Assembly: GCA_030765055.1 (NCBI GenBank)
Contig: CM060950.1
Span: forward strand, 17,990,356-18,054,355
Source of the DNA: Mantis religiosa
Lineage: Eukaryota > Arthropoda > Insecta > Mantodea > Mantidae
DNA: 64,000 nt
Direction of reading: 5' to 3'
This document shows positions 21,919 through 34,552 of this stretch, piece by piece (the stretch's first letter is position 1; every line of letters begins with the position of its first letter). The position numbers and the translations under genes are program-made. The notes beneath the pieces were generated by a model. That model ran no database searches and had not been told where the DNA came from. It was given only the letters and a program-made list of their open reading frames with translations.

Positions 21919-22125
21919 TCAGTCATCGTCCCTGGCGTACAGGTTAGGACGAATCATTTCTATCAGCTTTCTGGCGTTCGCTTTACTAAACCTGTATCTG
22001 CTTTTGAAGTTCAGATCGTACTTCACAATAATTTCTATTCTTGGTAGATAACTTTTCCTCCATCGTCTTATTTCACGAATTCTACGCCCCACAACTACAT
22101 TCGGCACTTCATTGTCGTCAATGTT
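21919..22125 (-). pseudogene. HARBI1-like transposase, N-terminal remnant
   Basis: On the minus strand the frame reads NVVVGRRIREIRRWRKSYL, then FKSRYRFSKANARKLIEMI and PNLYARDDD before a stop. 'RYRFSK....L..MI' is the characteristic N-terminal block of HARBI1-type nucleases. The DDE catalytic domain is lost in the internal deletion. It lies inside the TIRs at 21326-22306, opposite in orientation to the Myb-like remnant. Confidence 0.65.
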
Positions 22126-22439
22126 GCAAAGTTAGTCCGCCTTTAATCTACCTCTCGGAGGCGGACCAAAATTTGAGCCGGACCGACGTGTTTGATCCCC
22201 GGACTATCGCTAATCCCGATTTATGAATAAGAAAATAGATGGTCCACCGTTAGTCCACCGGAAGTAGCAAGTGGGTCCGGACCAAGCCTGACTATGAATA
22301 CGGCCCTTAAAGTTTATTCTATTTGAACTAAAGTTAATTCAAAACAATTTTATGTAGTTAACTGACATGAACATAAAAATACATTTCTAAATTTGTCGAC
22401 TGCTCTCCTTTAACGTAATGAATTTCTAAAAGTAAATAA

Positions 22440-23800
22440 AAAGACGTCGCTACGAAATTTTTTAATAATTATTTATTGATCGATCAGCAGTACAATGCTT
22501 TACAGATCAGAGTTAAAAGAAGGTATCAGAACAATAAATTAATGGACAATAACACTGAGGGGTAGCCTAACAGGCCACTCCCTAACTACATTAAATTAGA
22601 ACTACAATAATACTCTCTGCGGAATTGAGTCAATATTGGAGATGTAAGACACACATCAAGTACTAGAATAACTCGAATCAGATGTATCATATCACTCAGA
22701 AGCAGATCCTGTGGCAGTCTCCTCTTTAAGCGTGAGGGTTGGCGCGTGCGGACGCCGATGCTATAATGCACAGCTCCTGGAACTTCTTGTAGTGTGGAAA
22801 AGAAACGACGGGCGATCCTGCGAATGTAGTTGTGAAGAGGTAAGAGTCCATGGAGCGTTGGTAGCAATGCGCATGAAGCGATTCTGCATAACTTGAAGAC
22901 GACGCAGATGACATGTGTGTGCGGCCCCCACATTTGGCAAGCATAAGTAATAAGCGGACGAACGAGTGATTTGTAAAGTAACTGTAGACTGTAGGCCGAG
23001 GCTGGAATGGCGATGTAACAGAGGTGAGAGTTTTGAAAGCCGCACGGAGGCCAGTGGTATAAGACGATCGATGTGGGCACGCCAGGTCAGTCAAGAGTCC
23101 AAAAGCACTCCAAGGTATTTAACGGGAGTTGTAGTGGGGAGCCAAGGGACATTGTTCCTATAGAGACAAAGCGGAGGAAGCGGAGTATATCGGCGAAGAG
23201 TGAAGATTTTAGCCTCGGTTTTCTGAGGGTTCCATGAGATCCGCCAAGAGCTGAACCAATGAGTTAGGCGATCTAGAGAGAGCTGTACTACTTGTCGTGC
23301 GTGCTGGAGATTAACATGAGAATAATATAGTACTGTGTCATCAGTGTAAAGACCTAAAGAAGTCGGAGCCAAGTCAGGAATATCAGAAATGTATATATTA
23401 AATAGAGTCGGGGCCAAGATAGGGACACCTGCGGTAATATTGCGTGGGGATGAAAGCATTCCACCAATGCATACTGAAAAACTGCGGTCGTAGAGGAAAC
23501 TGGATTAGATGTGATAATTAGAAAGGCCGATGCGGTAGAGCTTAAGGAGCAAACCATCATGCCAAACCCTGTCGAATGCCATGTGCCACATCAAGGAAAA
23601 CAGCCGTGGTATACTGATGGGCCTCCAAGCCGTGGACAATTGACTGAGTTAATCGTAAAAGCTGATGGGTGGTGGAATGTATGTGACGAAATCCAAATAG
23701 ATAAGGCGGAAGAACATGGCTATGATTAAGGTAAGACAGAAGACGGCGATGGATTACTTTCTCAAACAGTGCTACGGCATTTAAAAGCGTTAAATGTTTG
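22440..23800 (-). pseudogene. Jockey-like non-LTR retrotransposon, reverse transcriptase fragment
   Basis: Reading the minus strand from about 23796: FEKVIHRRLLSYL, then AVFLDVA (23605-23590), a frame-shifted AFDRVWHDGLLLKLYRIGL, GVPILAPTLFNIYISDIP (a decayed G.P.GS.L.P.LF motif) and LYTDDTVLYYSH (23351-23320). The last is the YADD box with A changed to T. The C-terminal part follows (KYLGVLLDS; LVRPLITYACQMWG) and ends at a stop near 22586. Several frameshifts and stops are present. The 3' side shows AATAAATAATTATTAAAAAA near 22460. Motif order fits jockey-type LINEs; the 5' end (endonuclease, ORF1) is truncated. Confidence 0.85.
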
Positions 23801-25260
23801 TCAATTAAACTTGAGATTAAGTTTTCAGTTAAAGTGATTGGATATTTTTTTTAAAATAGGACTTTTATCAGGGCGTTTCCTAAGTGATTTAGACTCGATC
23901 CATGCTTCTACTAGGCAAATTCTTAATCACACGTTTGTACAATTTTTCCATAAGTCACTGTAATGTACACAAGCTACTGAACCGGTTAAAAATGTAAAAT
24001 ATTTAACTATTCATTTTGAAGCTTTATGCCCACAATATATGCAGAAAGTTTCCTATGGATAATAATGTAGAAGTTATTAATTGAATATCTCTATGCCACA
24101 GCCGACTTTCCTGATAACATCATGCACGTTGCGTTACATTTACATAATACAACTGAATTACATTTGCTTTCTATTTTGCTAATGTACTTGTAAATTTGAT
24201 TAAGAACCACAACCTAGTTACGGGAAATAAATGTGTTGTATTCCCTCGTCGGAGTCCACTTCTGCCGGCACGAACCCGCGTCGCCATTAGAATCCGGATT
24301 TAGAGGCAGGATGCGTGTTGTTTTTTATATAACGAAGAGCCAATGAGCTAAGAACCGTCTACGCGGTGCTTTTCAACTGGGCGTATGGACATACGATTCC
24401 GCATTGCAAAATCACGCTTCTGGCGCGGAACTGCTCTGCTCTGGAAGTGCAGTGGTAAGTTGACAGTGATATGGTGTAGCTCAGTAATTTATTATTTTTT
24501 CCTGTACTTAGTTATAAAGTGCTGTGTACAGTGTATATTTATGATTCGTATGTGTTAACTCAGTCAGCTCGTCAGTCGATGCAGGAACACTTCTGGATGT
24601 AAATGTTCCGGTCCATGCAGCAATCCATAAAGTTTACATCAAACTTCGGGTCACAGGAAAAAGCAGACTAAGAAACCTAAAAGATGACATAGGATTCTTA
24701 CCCAAGAAACATTAGACATCGGGCATGGTTTGGAGGCTTCCCCCATACCTTGCTTAGGTGCCTTTCACAAAAGGCAGACATTTTTATGCTCTATGTGAAG
24801 AGCTATCAAATTGCTGAAGCTAAAACCATATAAAATAACTGTGACACATACTCTTCAATAGCTGATTCTGTAATTAGGCGCACATTCTGTGAGTGGAGTC
24901 TCAACAGTGTGTATAGTTATGAAATAACCCCATATTTTAATTTTTTCCTGCATTAGGCTTGGTTCCACCTTCATAGATGTGTGTACACAGAATAATCGTT
25001 ATGGGAACTCTAACGAACTTAATGTCGCTAATGAAGTACTCCCCCATGATGGAAAATTGGTGTATGGTGACATCAGCAGAAAGCATAGTTATAGGACCAT
25101 TTTGGAGTCAACAGTTGACGCTCATACATATGTGAATATAATTTCAGTTCCTCCCGTTTTAGAGAATTAACAGACAAGGAGCATGGTTTTGCCGTTTTTC
25201 ATCAAGACTCTGCAAGAATTCCTACGACCAATATTTCGATGAGAACAACTGATAGTACGT
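23801..25260. other. No recognised feature
   Basis: A+T-rich except about 24240-24460. No motif or internal match found. Confidence 0.6.
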
Positions 25261-25261
25261 T

Positions 25262-25560
25262 AACAATAACCCATAGCGTAACAGTCCAAAGTAGGCCTGA
25301 GCCTGCCAATCCGACTGCCGGCCTCACGCCCACATACCCAAGGGAATCATCCAACCGATACAGGGAGGAGATGTGATCAGCATTTCACCACTCCTATTCG
25401 GAAAGTTGCTTTTCTAGACCAGGGTGGGCTATCAACACGCGGGACATAAAATGCACACCTCCCAGGGGTGGGATCGATTCTCGGGAGCTTCCGCGGCAGG
25501 GAACCAAAGCACAACGCTCTAGCCTAATACGCCACAGTGCGTTGGAGGACAGAATTATTA
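25262..25560 (-). mobile_element. SINE family F, copy 1
   Basis: On the minus strand, GGCTAGAGCGTTGTGC (A-box side), GAATCGATCCCACCCC (B-box side), GCATTTTATGTCCCGCG and CATCTCCTCCCTGTATCGGT align in order with 42830-43083. Weak, diverged tRNA-like head. Confidence 0.55.
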
Positions 25561-26300
25561 GTACAGATTTGTAGCACCCTCCGTACCCCGACCAAACCTA
25601 CTGCGAGTTTCATCTCGTGGGTAACATAAAACGTAAAGTGTACAAGAAAAACCCGCAAACCCTGGAAGAATTAAAATATCCGATATAAAATTTTCAGCAC
25701 TTCTTGCTGTGAACTACCAGGGATTAAACCTGGTGGAGCGATGGAGTTTTTTAAGCGTAAAAGTCACTAGCATGCGTTCCTTCGGAGGGTACGTAAAGCC
25801 GGTGGTCTATGTCGCAGATTTACGGCATGTAAGAGAACCTCAAGACTGATAAAGAGACCTCGGAGTCAGATAAAACGGCCTTACATTCCAATATAGAACA
25901 TCCGTCAAAGATCATCCATAAAAAAAGTCACTGTTGTTACTTCTTATAAAGCGTTAATAAAACAGAAGTTTCTGCCGTGATTAACCACTTTACACAGAAG
26001 ACCAAAACAAATGAAGGAACTATATTAAAAACACCTTTAACGGTTAGAAACATTAAACTAAACTTTTAAAATGTAACGCTTTTCAAAAGTTTTAAAGATA
26101 GGTGAATACTCTGAACAGATGAAAAATACATATTAATTTTTTCCTTCTTATTTCCAATGTGCAAAGGTGAGAGAGAACTACAGAATATAAAACGTTAAAA
26201 ATTGCTGTTACCGAAGTAATGTAAGAATAACTGCAAAAATGAACAATTAAATACCTAACAACCGATAAGAGTCAACAATTGTGTCAACAATTGTGTCAAC
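25561..26300. other. No recognised feature
   Basis: A+T-rich; contains only a short local repeat (CAATTGTGTCAACA, about 26276-26300). Confidence 0.6.
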
Positions 26301-26302
26301 AT

Positions 26303-26745
26303 GAAAAATTCAATGCCACGGCCGGGATTTGAATCACGGATCTCCTGGTTTCCGTCCAGTCGCTCTAACCCATTGAGCCACCATGGCCAACTTGCATTAT
26401 GGCATTAAATTCTCCAATTGACTCCTATATTTCCCCGGTAGACCACTAGGGGCTCTCGCATTCGAGATACAACGTGGCATTGAATTTTTCATGTTGACTC
26501 TATCAAAAACCATAGCCTGTAAATGGCTAGTGTGAAGAAATGATTAATTTCCATCAATTAACTAAAATAATAAGAGTTAAATGATGAAGCCTGGGACTCA
26601 AGTACTTACGATAGTAAGACGCCACAAACGGTATATCTCGAATGCGAGAGCATTGAATTTTTCAGGTTAACTCTCTCAAAAACCTTAGCCTATATACGGC
26701 TAGTGTAAAGAAATGATTAATTTCCATCAATTAACTAAAATTTCT
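26303..26745. mobile_element. Family B repeat, rearranged composite
   Basis: A minus-strand head (26310-26390, GGGATTTGAATCACGGATCT and GAGCCACCATGGCC) continues into body (to about 26465). Plus-strand fragments follow: GGCATTGAATTTTTCATG (about 26473), link CCTGTAAATGGCTAG, body GAAGCCTGGGACTCAAG (26585), then a second GCATTGAATTTTTCAGG and link. The right-hand head is missing, so this is a partly deleted inverted pair. Confidence 0.7.
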
Positions 26746-27060
26746 AACAACTGCTTACAATATTTTTAACGACCCTCTCTGGAATGACAATTACCTATTT
26801 GATGATCGTTAAACCTAAGTGCTCCTCTAATTATGTAACTTAACTACTGCGATAGTGCTAGTACATTACTTGGTAAGCCATAACCCATTAAGCTTATCTG
26901 TTTTCACATTACTAAGATTTTTACGACGAAATACATTCCCGTTGATTTCTTAGGTTTACAATCAGCTATAATTTGTACTTTCATTACACAACATTATGAC
27001 GTAAATACATGTTTGTAATCCTTAGCTGGGAATAGTGACAATGAAACGCTGCCATTGTCG
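26746..27060. other. No recognised feature
   Basis: A+T-rich spacer; nothing supported. Confidence 0.6.
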
Positions 27061-27270
27061 TCGCCTAGAAGCGTGTCTGCCACACGTTCAAGAGGACCCT
27101 AGTTCGAATCCCGGTCAGAATAAGTGATCTGGATAAGGTTTATTCCAAGGTATTCTCTTATCCTGAAAGATAAATGTCGGGCGACTAATCTCTATGGGCC
27201 CTTGGCTCACTTGAGCATCATTTCACACATTTTATTAATCGTCCGATATGAGCTGGAGGAAGTTAAAATA
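27061..27270 (+). mobile_element. SINE family A, diverged copy
   Basis: The head is shortened (CGCCTAGAAGCGTGTCTGCC). B box TAGTTCGAATCCCGG, central domain and a tail lacking the AACGTT block (GAGCTGGAGGAAGTTAA). Confidence 0.78.
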
Positions 27271-27518
27271 ACCTCAATGAAAGCGAATCTAAAACGCACA
27301 AGAGTATTGAAGTTAAAATTTTATTTTATAGAATTTGATTCAAAGTCTTCTTGAAATTAATCTCTTCTTTTATTTATTTGTGTTAAATTTAAATGGTACT
27401 TCCACATATAAGGTTATAAAGCCAACTTCGTCTTTAGTACAACTGCTCATCAGTATGACGTTCCCTCGTTTACCTTTAGGTTTGTTTATTTCGAGATTTT
27501 CTTTATGAACCCCCCCTC
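27271..27518. other. No recognised feature
   Basis: A+T-rich spacer; nothing supported. Confidence 0.6.
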
Positions 27519-27519
27519 C

Positions 27520-27589
<70 letters not shown>
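27519..27589 (+). repeat. (CA)n microsatellite, about 70 bp
   Basis: Pure CA dinucleotide tract; frames through it are artefacts. Confidence 0.97.
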
Positions 27590-27590
<1 letters not shown>

Positions 27591-29205
27591 ATCCTTTGAC
27601 GTGCTCGCATGCAATACACGCCAGCATCATACATTACGGGACTAACCGGGGTGCTAATACGGAACCCGACTAACCCACGCAATAACACATTAACTCTCCC
27701 AGCATGTTAGGACTCTAACTGCATGAGAGAGGCGATATAGCGCACGTCACTGGATGCCGAACGATTGCCATCGGGGCGACGGATGTGGGGCCGCTCTTAT
27801 AAAACAAAAACAAAATTTAAAAAAAAAACGCAAGCTCGCGTACGCACGCACACACACCCATTTACACTCGTCTTCCAGACACCAGGAAGGAGGGGTAAAA
27901 TTGTGGGTAGAGAAAAATGCCTATACTCCAGCCGGAATTTGAAATCGCAACTTCTGATCTTCAACCTGCATGAATTAGATTTTTAATTTCTTAGATTTTT
28001 TAGAAGCGAGAACCTTAGAAGGAATGTGTATAAATCAACAGCAGGTATGGCACAAAAGTTCTAACCGATCGGCACACTGTCTCGAGCTCTATATCCGGTC
28101 CACTAAAAGCATTCATGGTCTTAGGCCAAGCCCTAGGTTTCAAGTCGGCCGGGTTTGAGCTTACTTTGGAAAAGAAAAGAAAGAAAATAAGTTTGTCTTT
28201 ATCATTCTGGGCTCAGGCTTGAAAATAAAACGGAAAAGAGAAAACAAAAACAAAGCTATAACATGCAATAAATATATTTTATTTCTCATGTAAATTTACT
28301 AAATATAACTTACATTGAATAATTAAAATCATTTTTGAAAAAATAAAAAAAAAAAAATTTGTCATTTCTGCCAACTGTGAATAACCTTTACAGATGACGG
28401 TAGCTGCAAACTTAGCCTTCCCTCGTCCATCCAACCTAGTACATCCTAGGCAGTATTAATGGAGTGAGGGGGGGGGATATCCGGTCAATAAAGGCGTCAA
28501 CATGCCGCTAGCTATATGCAAATTCCTGAACCTCAGCCGTCACTCATTTCTGTAAAGTGGCTCCTCAATTGGTCTCAAGGATCGGAGTGCATCCCTTACC
28601 AGGGGAAAAGCTTCATGCTTATATAGGAAATCGAACCCGGATGCCTTCGCACCGCCAGCAGCAGCACTTCCTGGACAGCCAATGATAACGAAAGAGAAAG
28701 ATGATAAAATAGTGGCAACATAATTTTTATTTCAACGAATTTAGACAATTGGTTTCTGACGTGAAGCACAGTATCACCTAGTGATGCCCAGCCCTATGCG
28801 AAAGAGAGGAAGACAGATTTGCTTCCACCGAAGTTTTGCCCAGCGATAATACACTCGTGCGACTCAGATCTTTCTAATGCTTGGTTACCTGAACGAGTGA
28901 AGGGGAATTGCTTCATGCACAAAACTGAGGTGGGCCAGAGAACAAGGTTGGGCTCAGCTGGTATCACCTATTCCTGCGCCCTAACTTGGTACAGAATTTC
29001 AGTCCGTGTAAAACTCTCCCATCCCACAGCAGATCATGGGAAGAATGCAGTAAAAGTGTAGACCAACATGCGTCTCCCACCTCCCGGTTACATGCGGTAT
29101 AAGACTGGAACTGATACTCCTTAATTGGTCCCCACTGAACCTAACTTCCAGCAGGGAAGAAATACTCATTCCGGTGTCGGAAATCGAGTTCGATTCACAT
29201 CGCAA
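27590..29205. other. No recognised feature
   Basis: Mixed composition. A-rich runs lie at 27818-27829 and about 28340-28360, and a G run at about 28468. The 28500-29200 part is more G+C-rich and looks repeat-like, but I found no partner in the window. Confidence 0.5.
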
Positions 29206-29210
29206 TACCC

Positions 29211-29755
29211 AGCAGGATGGCTCAGGCGGTTTCTCCGTGGCCCACATTCGGGAGGCTCAGGTTCGATTACAAAAGCCGACCCATCTGATCAATGGGTTTT
29301 TCGGGGGGTTTCCCGGGTAGCCAGTGGAATGCTGGGTAGGTTAATTACATCCCCTAATTTCCAGCCCCTCCATTTTACCTCCATTTTCATTTCACAACAT
29401 CTCTCCTGGTGTTATCTTTCAGGGTAGAAGTACCGGCGAGTGTCTCGGCGGTGCATGGCAGGATGATATGCTCTGAGTAAAGACTTCCTCCTTCGGTAGG
29501 AAGGTTGCTGGTCTCCGAACCCGGTCTCGTGGTGGGGCTGCTTCCGGACCACAAATGGCTGGGATGTCCGTTGCCTGCCGTTCCAGGGGAGTTTCCATCT
29601 AGAAAAATGTAGAGTCTCCTTGGGACGGCTGCCCTCTGTCTCCTCTCGCGTTATCCTTCCTCCCGGGGGTGCCACCAATTGGGTTAGAGGTATAATAAAC
29701 CACATTTGGGTCTTAGTGCCGAACACTAACCTCCCCCCCCCCCCCCTCGTAAAGT
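29211..29755 (+). mobile_element. SINE family D, second copy
   Basis: Head GCAGGATGGCTCAGGCGGTT and B box CAGGTTCGATTAC; central GGGTTTTTCGGGGGGTTTCC and GGAATGCTGGGTAGG; then the long 3' half to AATAAACCACATTTGG and a run of 14 C (29733-29746). It differs from the 12861 copy by small indels, mainly in the G+C-rich part. Confidence 0.83.
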
Positions 29756-30425
29756 AGTCCAGTCCACGTGAACAACGCACAGTATAAAGATAACACCTTA
29801 TATTGCTGATTTACACTACTCATTAAGTACCATAAAGTATATAAGAAAAGTAATTGCAAAAACGTAAGTAACCTTGTAACTTATCGTTTGTTCTTTTCGA
29901 TCATGACTTTCTAGTAATAAAGCTAGCCACGAAGAACGTGTTGCATAAATCAAACACGGTTCTAGTGTTAACCAGCAGAATGTATAAATCCTCTTGTAGG
30001 TTACTAGAAATGACTCAAGTCTGAGATAAATATATGCTTAACGTTGTGGTACCAGAAACTGGTATTTTCTCCTTTTGAAATTATTTTCAACACATCAATG
30101 AAATGCAATTACTAAGCTAGTGACAACATTTACAATTTCGGAAGGCTTTAACTTTTGCAAATGACCTTCCGAGATTCCACAACGGGTAACTTGTAGCTAA
30201 TAAAATTTAGTAACAAATTCAGTATCACTGAAAAGAGCAACTCAAAAACGTTGGCAACAATGACCTTTAAACACATATAACATTGCGGATTACTTACAAA
30301 ATGATTGTACAATGGATAGGTTCTATGCGCTCGATTACCACGTTATTCCATCTTCTGTAATTGTTTAACCATATTTGCGAACGAGATTTGATGTCCATCT
30401 ACACAGTTGGCCTCCAAGTTCGTAA
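29756..30425. other. No recognised feature
   Basis: A+T-rich; nothing supported. Confidence 0.6.
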
Positions 30426-30900
30426 GTGATACCTGATTTGAACGACAAGAGGGTGCATTTTATAAGAGAAATCTCATGGACACCGTCAGTAAAAACAGAA
30501 ATTGTAGGCCGAATCTGTGAATCTTTCACGCGTAGTCCCCAAAAAATCGGAGACGAGGACGTGAATATGCTAAAGCTATGGATCCTGCCTCAGCGGACAG
30601 GACATGCCAACTTCAATTTTCAACAGGGAAACGCACTTCCACATATCCATAATGAAGTCAGATTGGAGTTCTATACCAGACTACGGAACACACGGATTGG
30701 ACGTTATGATAAGAGTACTTCGCTGGCCTCCGCATTCACCAGACCTGACAGCTCTTGACTTTTTTATGAGGTTATATTACAGATCTCCTTCCACAAACTG
30801 TCGATCTAAGAATGCCCATCGCAGAATTCATCACATCAGGTGACCATCATACACTAGAACCCAACTAGGTGGAAGTGGACTACAGGCTTGATGTGTGGTG
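30426..30900 (+). pseudogene. DD41D-type mariner-like transposase fragment
   Basis: VGRICESFTRSPQK (30504 onward) is the linker after the helix-turn-helix. It is fused by deletion to MLKLWILPQ and FQQGNALPHIHNEVRLEF (second catalytic D replaced by G-N). A +1 frame then gives LRWPPHSPDLTALDFFM (about 30715-30765). This is the same family as 62110-63185. No TIRs were found; the copy is shortened and frameshifted. Confidence 0.65.
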
Positions 30901-31833
30901 AGTTACCAAAGAAGCTCACATTGAACACATAGGTACTGTAACAAAAATTTCTGAGTTTCCCTTTTCATTGATACTAAGGTTTCATAAAACTACTTTGTGT
31001 TAATTCCCAGCCCCTTTCCTACTTTCTCTGCTTCTTGTACTATTCCATTTATAATTTGATGTGCAGATTTCACCGAAAATGCTTGTTTTGAGACTCCTGA
31101 ACTCAAACAATGCATTTTACAAAAACATCTTTATGAGCGTGTGCGTGCAAGCTAACATCATAGCTAAAAAACGAAATTCCGGACAAGTACCAAACTGGAG
31201 ATTTAAAGCCCCTGTTTAAACGGAAGATATTTACAGTTTCGTTTGTGCCAAAATCCGAGCCTTCTACTTTATCCGTACGCCCCGAATTTTAAGTTGAAAG
31301 CTCCTGCAATCTTACTTTCGACCAGATGTCGTAGAACCTTCTGCACTACTGCAGATAGCTTTGCATTATAATGACATGCGTAGCAACACGTTAGTGTTTA
31401 TTAGTTCATTGTTGGGTCTTGTACCGTATCACAACGTCATGATAACATCTGTTAATTTCCCGAGTAGTATCTGGAATCAAGCCATATCACTCCGAGCCTT
31501 AGAAAGGTGCAATTATAAAACCAAGCAAATACTAATTAAAGATTATTAATGTAATCTGTGCGCAATATACATGGAGTAACTCAATATATTACCCTATTAT
31601 GTTTTTCAAATGGGAAAAGTTCTGGATACGGCGAATCAGATCCGTTTGCGTGCTCAGCGTTGCCACTTCGTTACCCCATTCCATATTCCCCCTCCCTCTC
31701 TCTCGCACACTATCATAGAACATTCACGTCTTTTGGTGCTAGACGCAAACTTTTATACTTACAAACTTTTATACTAATGCAGTTGTCGAAATCAAAAGTG
31801 AAATTAGTATATTCGCATTTTATGTATAGGTAT
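30901..31833. other. No recognised feature
   Basis: A+T-rich; nothing supported. Confidence 0.6.
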
Positions 31834-31842
31834 GCTATAATT

Positions 31843-32087
31843 GCCCGCCTCGGTAGCGTGGTGGTAGCATGTCCGCCTCACGTTCAAGAGGTCCCGAGTT
31901 CGAATCTCGGTTAGGGTGAGTTACTTGGATACGGTTTTTCCGGGGTTTTCCTTTATCCTGATAAGACGAATGTCGGATATCTCTAAGCTCCATGGACCCC
32001 GGATTCATTTGAGCATCATTTCATCAATTTCATCCATCGTCCGATATGACTTAACGTTGGAGGACGTAAATTACACACACAAAAAAA
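31843..32087 (+). mobile_element. SINE family A with 9-bp TSD
   Basis: Full-length copy. GCTATAATT at 31834-31842 and again at 32088-32096. The tail is ACACACACAAAAAAA rather than pure A. Confidence 0.93.
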
Positions 32088-32096
32088 GCTATAATT

Positions 32097-33212
32097 ATAG
32101 TTCATGAATTGCCTATTCTTCTAACTTATTTGAACTTCCAGTGGCTCATCCAAATAGCTGTCTAATGTCATTTATTTCAAGAGACAATTCACTATCACTG
32201 TCTTCATCGTCTGAGTCCTGCAAATTTGTAGGCACGATAGGCTTCAAAACCTCGTCACGTGCCATATCTTTCCCAAAGACGTCTTTTGTTTATCTGCATG
32301 TCTCACACAGTTATCCCAGTCTTATTCTACCTTGTCAATTTCTTCGTGAGTAAGTCTTCAACGTCGGTCAGTTTAAAAGTAATGTACTGGTAATTGTAAG
32401 TGGGAAGGCAGATTACCTCGTGTGCCAGTTCCATTGAAAGCTAATCCAGCTGATACACTTTCTCTGCGCTTAAAACAGAAGAACGGCACAATAATACTGA
32501 TCTGTACCCTATAGGTTAAATAAAAACCCTCCTCATAAACATATCATGTGACAGCTCACGTTCTGCAGATACAATTTAACAGGAATTTGTGTGTTTGCGC
32601 TTTATCTCCCTCTCCGTCTCTCTTATTTAACAAACAGCTTGACTTCTTCCAAATAATTCTTTTAGCTCATCATGTCAATAATTTACATTTCAGTTCTGAG
32701 TAACTGCAAATATACGTATACCTACAAAATCATTGTTAGTTGCCATTTCAATTTGTTAGACTGGAATAAGCATCTTAAGGTATATCCACCATTAACAAAT
32801 CAAGAAATAAACAAGAGAGTACCATAACTGCAAGAGAACCCATGCTTAGCACCTTGATCTACCATCAGTTGTGTAAGGACGAAACAAGGCATAGATGAAA
32901 ATGAAAATAAAACTACGTGCAAATGTTGTGAGCACTATACCACTTTGTGGTGTGGAATAACGAGCATTATTTCATCACATAACCACTTGATGTGGAATCT
33001 CCTAATGAAGTACTTGAGATTCTTTCCACAAGCACTCGATCACGACTTGGGGACGTATTTACGCACGATTATGGGTATGAATGAATCACCGACGCCACGC
33101 GCTAGTTGGTTATAACAAGTACACTCGACGCTTCCCGTTGCTGTTATAGCAACCTCAGGCGTTATGGAATTTAATTCAAAGCTTCAACAGTCTTACTGAA
33201 AGGGCCAGGATA
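32097..33212. other. No recognised feature
   Basis: A+T-rich; nothing supported. Confidence 0.6.
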
Positions 33213-33370
<158 letters not shown>

Positions 33371-33627
33371 TCCCAGCAAGAGTTCCCTGTGACTGCAAAA
33401 ACTCGAGGCTTGAAAATAGTGATACAATTTATTTTAGTATCTAGTGCTTAATGCCTGTCCTTAAGGTACTGATGATACATAAAATTATAATTGTACAAGT
33501 TTAGAGTATATTCAAGCAATTTCTCAGTTTTGAGGGCTGAGGTAAACGCTGAAAATAACTCAGGCAGGGAGGAAGGTCCTGTGAGATTTGAATCGGAGAC
33601 CCCCCGTTCACCAGTCCGAGCGTTGTT

Positions 33628-33856
33628 TAAATTAACGTCCTCCAACGTTAAGTCGCATCGGACGTTGGGCGAAATGTGTGAAATGATGCTCATATGAGAC
33701 CAAGGTCCATGGAGCTTAGAGTTACCAGATATCCATATTCCACGATAAGGGAAAATCCCGGACACAACCTTATCCAGGTAACTCATACTGACCGATATTC
33801 GAACTCGGGGCCTCTTGAGCATGAGGCAAGCATGCTACCAGCATGCTCCTGAGTAA
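33628..33856 (-). mobile_element. SINE family A, diverged copy
   Basis: The minus strand runs from a damaged head (AGCATGCTGGTAGCATG) through CGAGTTCGAATATCGG to AACGTTGGAGGACGT at 33634. No clear TSD. Confidence 0.82.
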
Positions 33857-33879
33857 CCTTGTCGGCGTACGAGTGTGAT

Positions 33880-34430
33880 GGTTAGATTGGATTGGACTAT
33901 ACTATGGAGGGGATTAGGTACGGAGTTCCAGTCTTGGTCTATTGTACCTACGGCACAAGTGGGGCGTCCCCGTGAGGAAGAACGAGGCGAGAGGAAGCAG
34001 ACGACGGCTTTCCCAAGGAGTCAGGGCAGTGCAGAGGGCAGGATTCCTCCAATTAAAAACACCCCGGCAGGCCCGTACAGCCGGCATCCCACCCATCGTG
34101 GTCCTGAAACGGCCCACCAGTCTAGTCTGGAGACCATCCTACCGGAGGAGGAAGTGTTTACCAAGAGCATATCATCCTGCCATACAGCACCGAGACTCCC
34201 GCTGACACATCTACCCTGAAAGAGACCACCAGATAAGAGATGATGTGAAATGATAATCGAGATGAAACGGAGGGACAGGAAATTCGGGGGATATAATTAA
34301 CCTACCCAGCAAAAAAAAAAAAAAAAAAAAAAACGAAAAGAACCATGGGTCAGAAAGGCCAGCCACGGGACTCAAACCCAGACCTCCCAAATGCAGGAGT
34401 GTCTTGGTTAAAGACATACCGATTTCAGGG
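33880..34430 (-). mobile_element. SINE family D, third copy with central poly(T) replacement
   Basis: Minus strand: degraded head near 34425, then CCATGGTTCTTTTCG. A run of about 23 T (plus-strand A, 34311-34333) stands where the core motif should be. GCTGGGTAGGTTAATTA and the long 3' half to about 33890 follow. The core has been overwritten by a mononucleotide expansion. Confidence 0.78.
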
Positions 34431-34552
34431 GGCGCGACATAGAATCCTATATACTATAGATATGAATCCATTCTTACTGGATGGGCACAAAAACTCTACT
34501 CCATCCAATACACGATGCGGTCACATTATATCTTAGTATCAAAGACAACAAA

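Larger units (their letters stand above)
21326..22306. mobile_element. PIF/Harbinger element, internally deleted (981 bp)
   Basis: TIRs GGGCCGTATTCATAG (21326) and CTATGAATACGGCCC (ending 22306) are perfect inverses, with TTA on both sides (21323-21325, 22307-22309), the PIF/Harbinger target. It keeps the first part of each of the two usual genes, facing each other: a Myb/SANT-like gene on plus and a HARBI1-like transposase on minus. The catalytic region is missing. Confidence 0.85.

Noticed and set aside
27370..27688. Cys-Val repeat proteins on the minus strand
   Set aside because: They are translations of the (CA)n tract.
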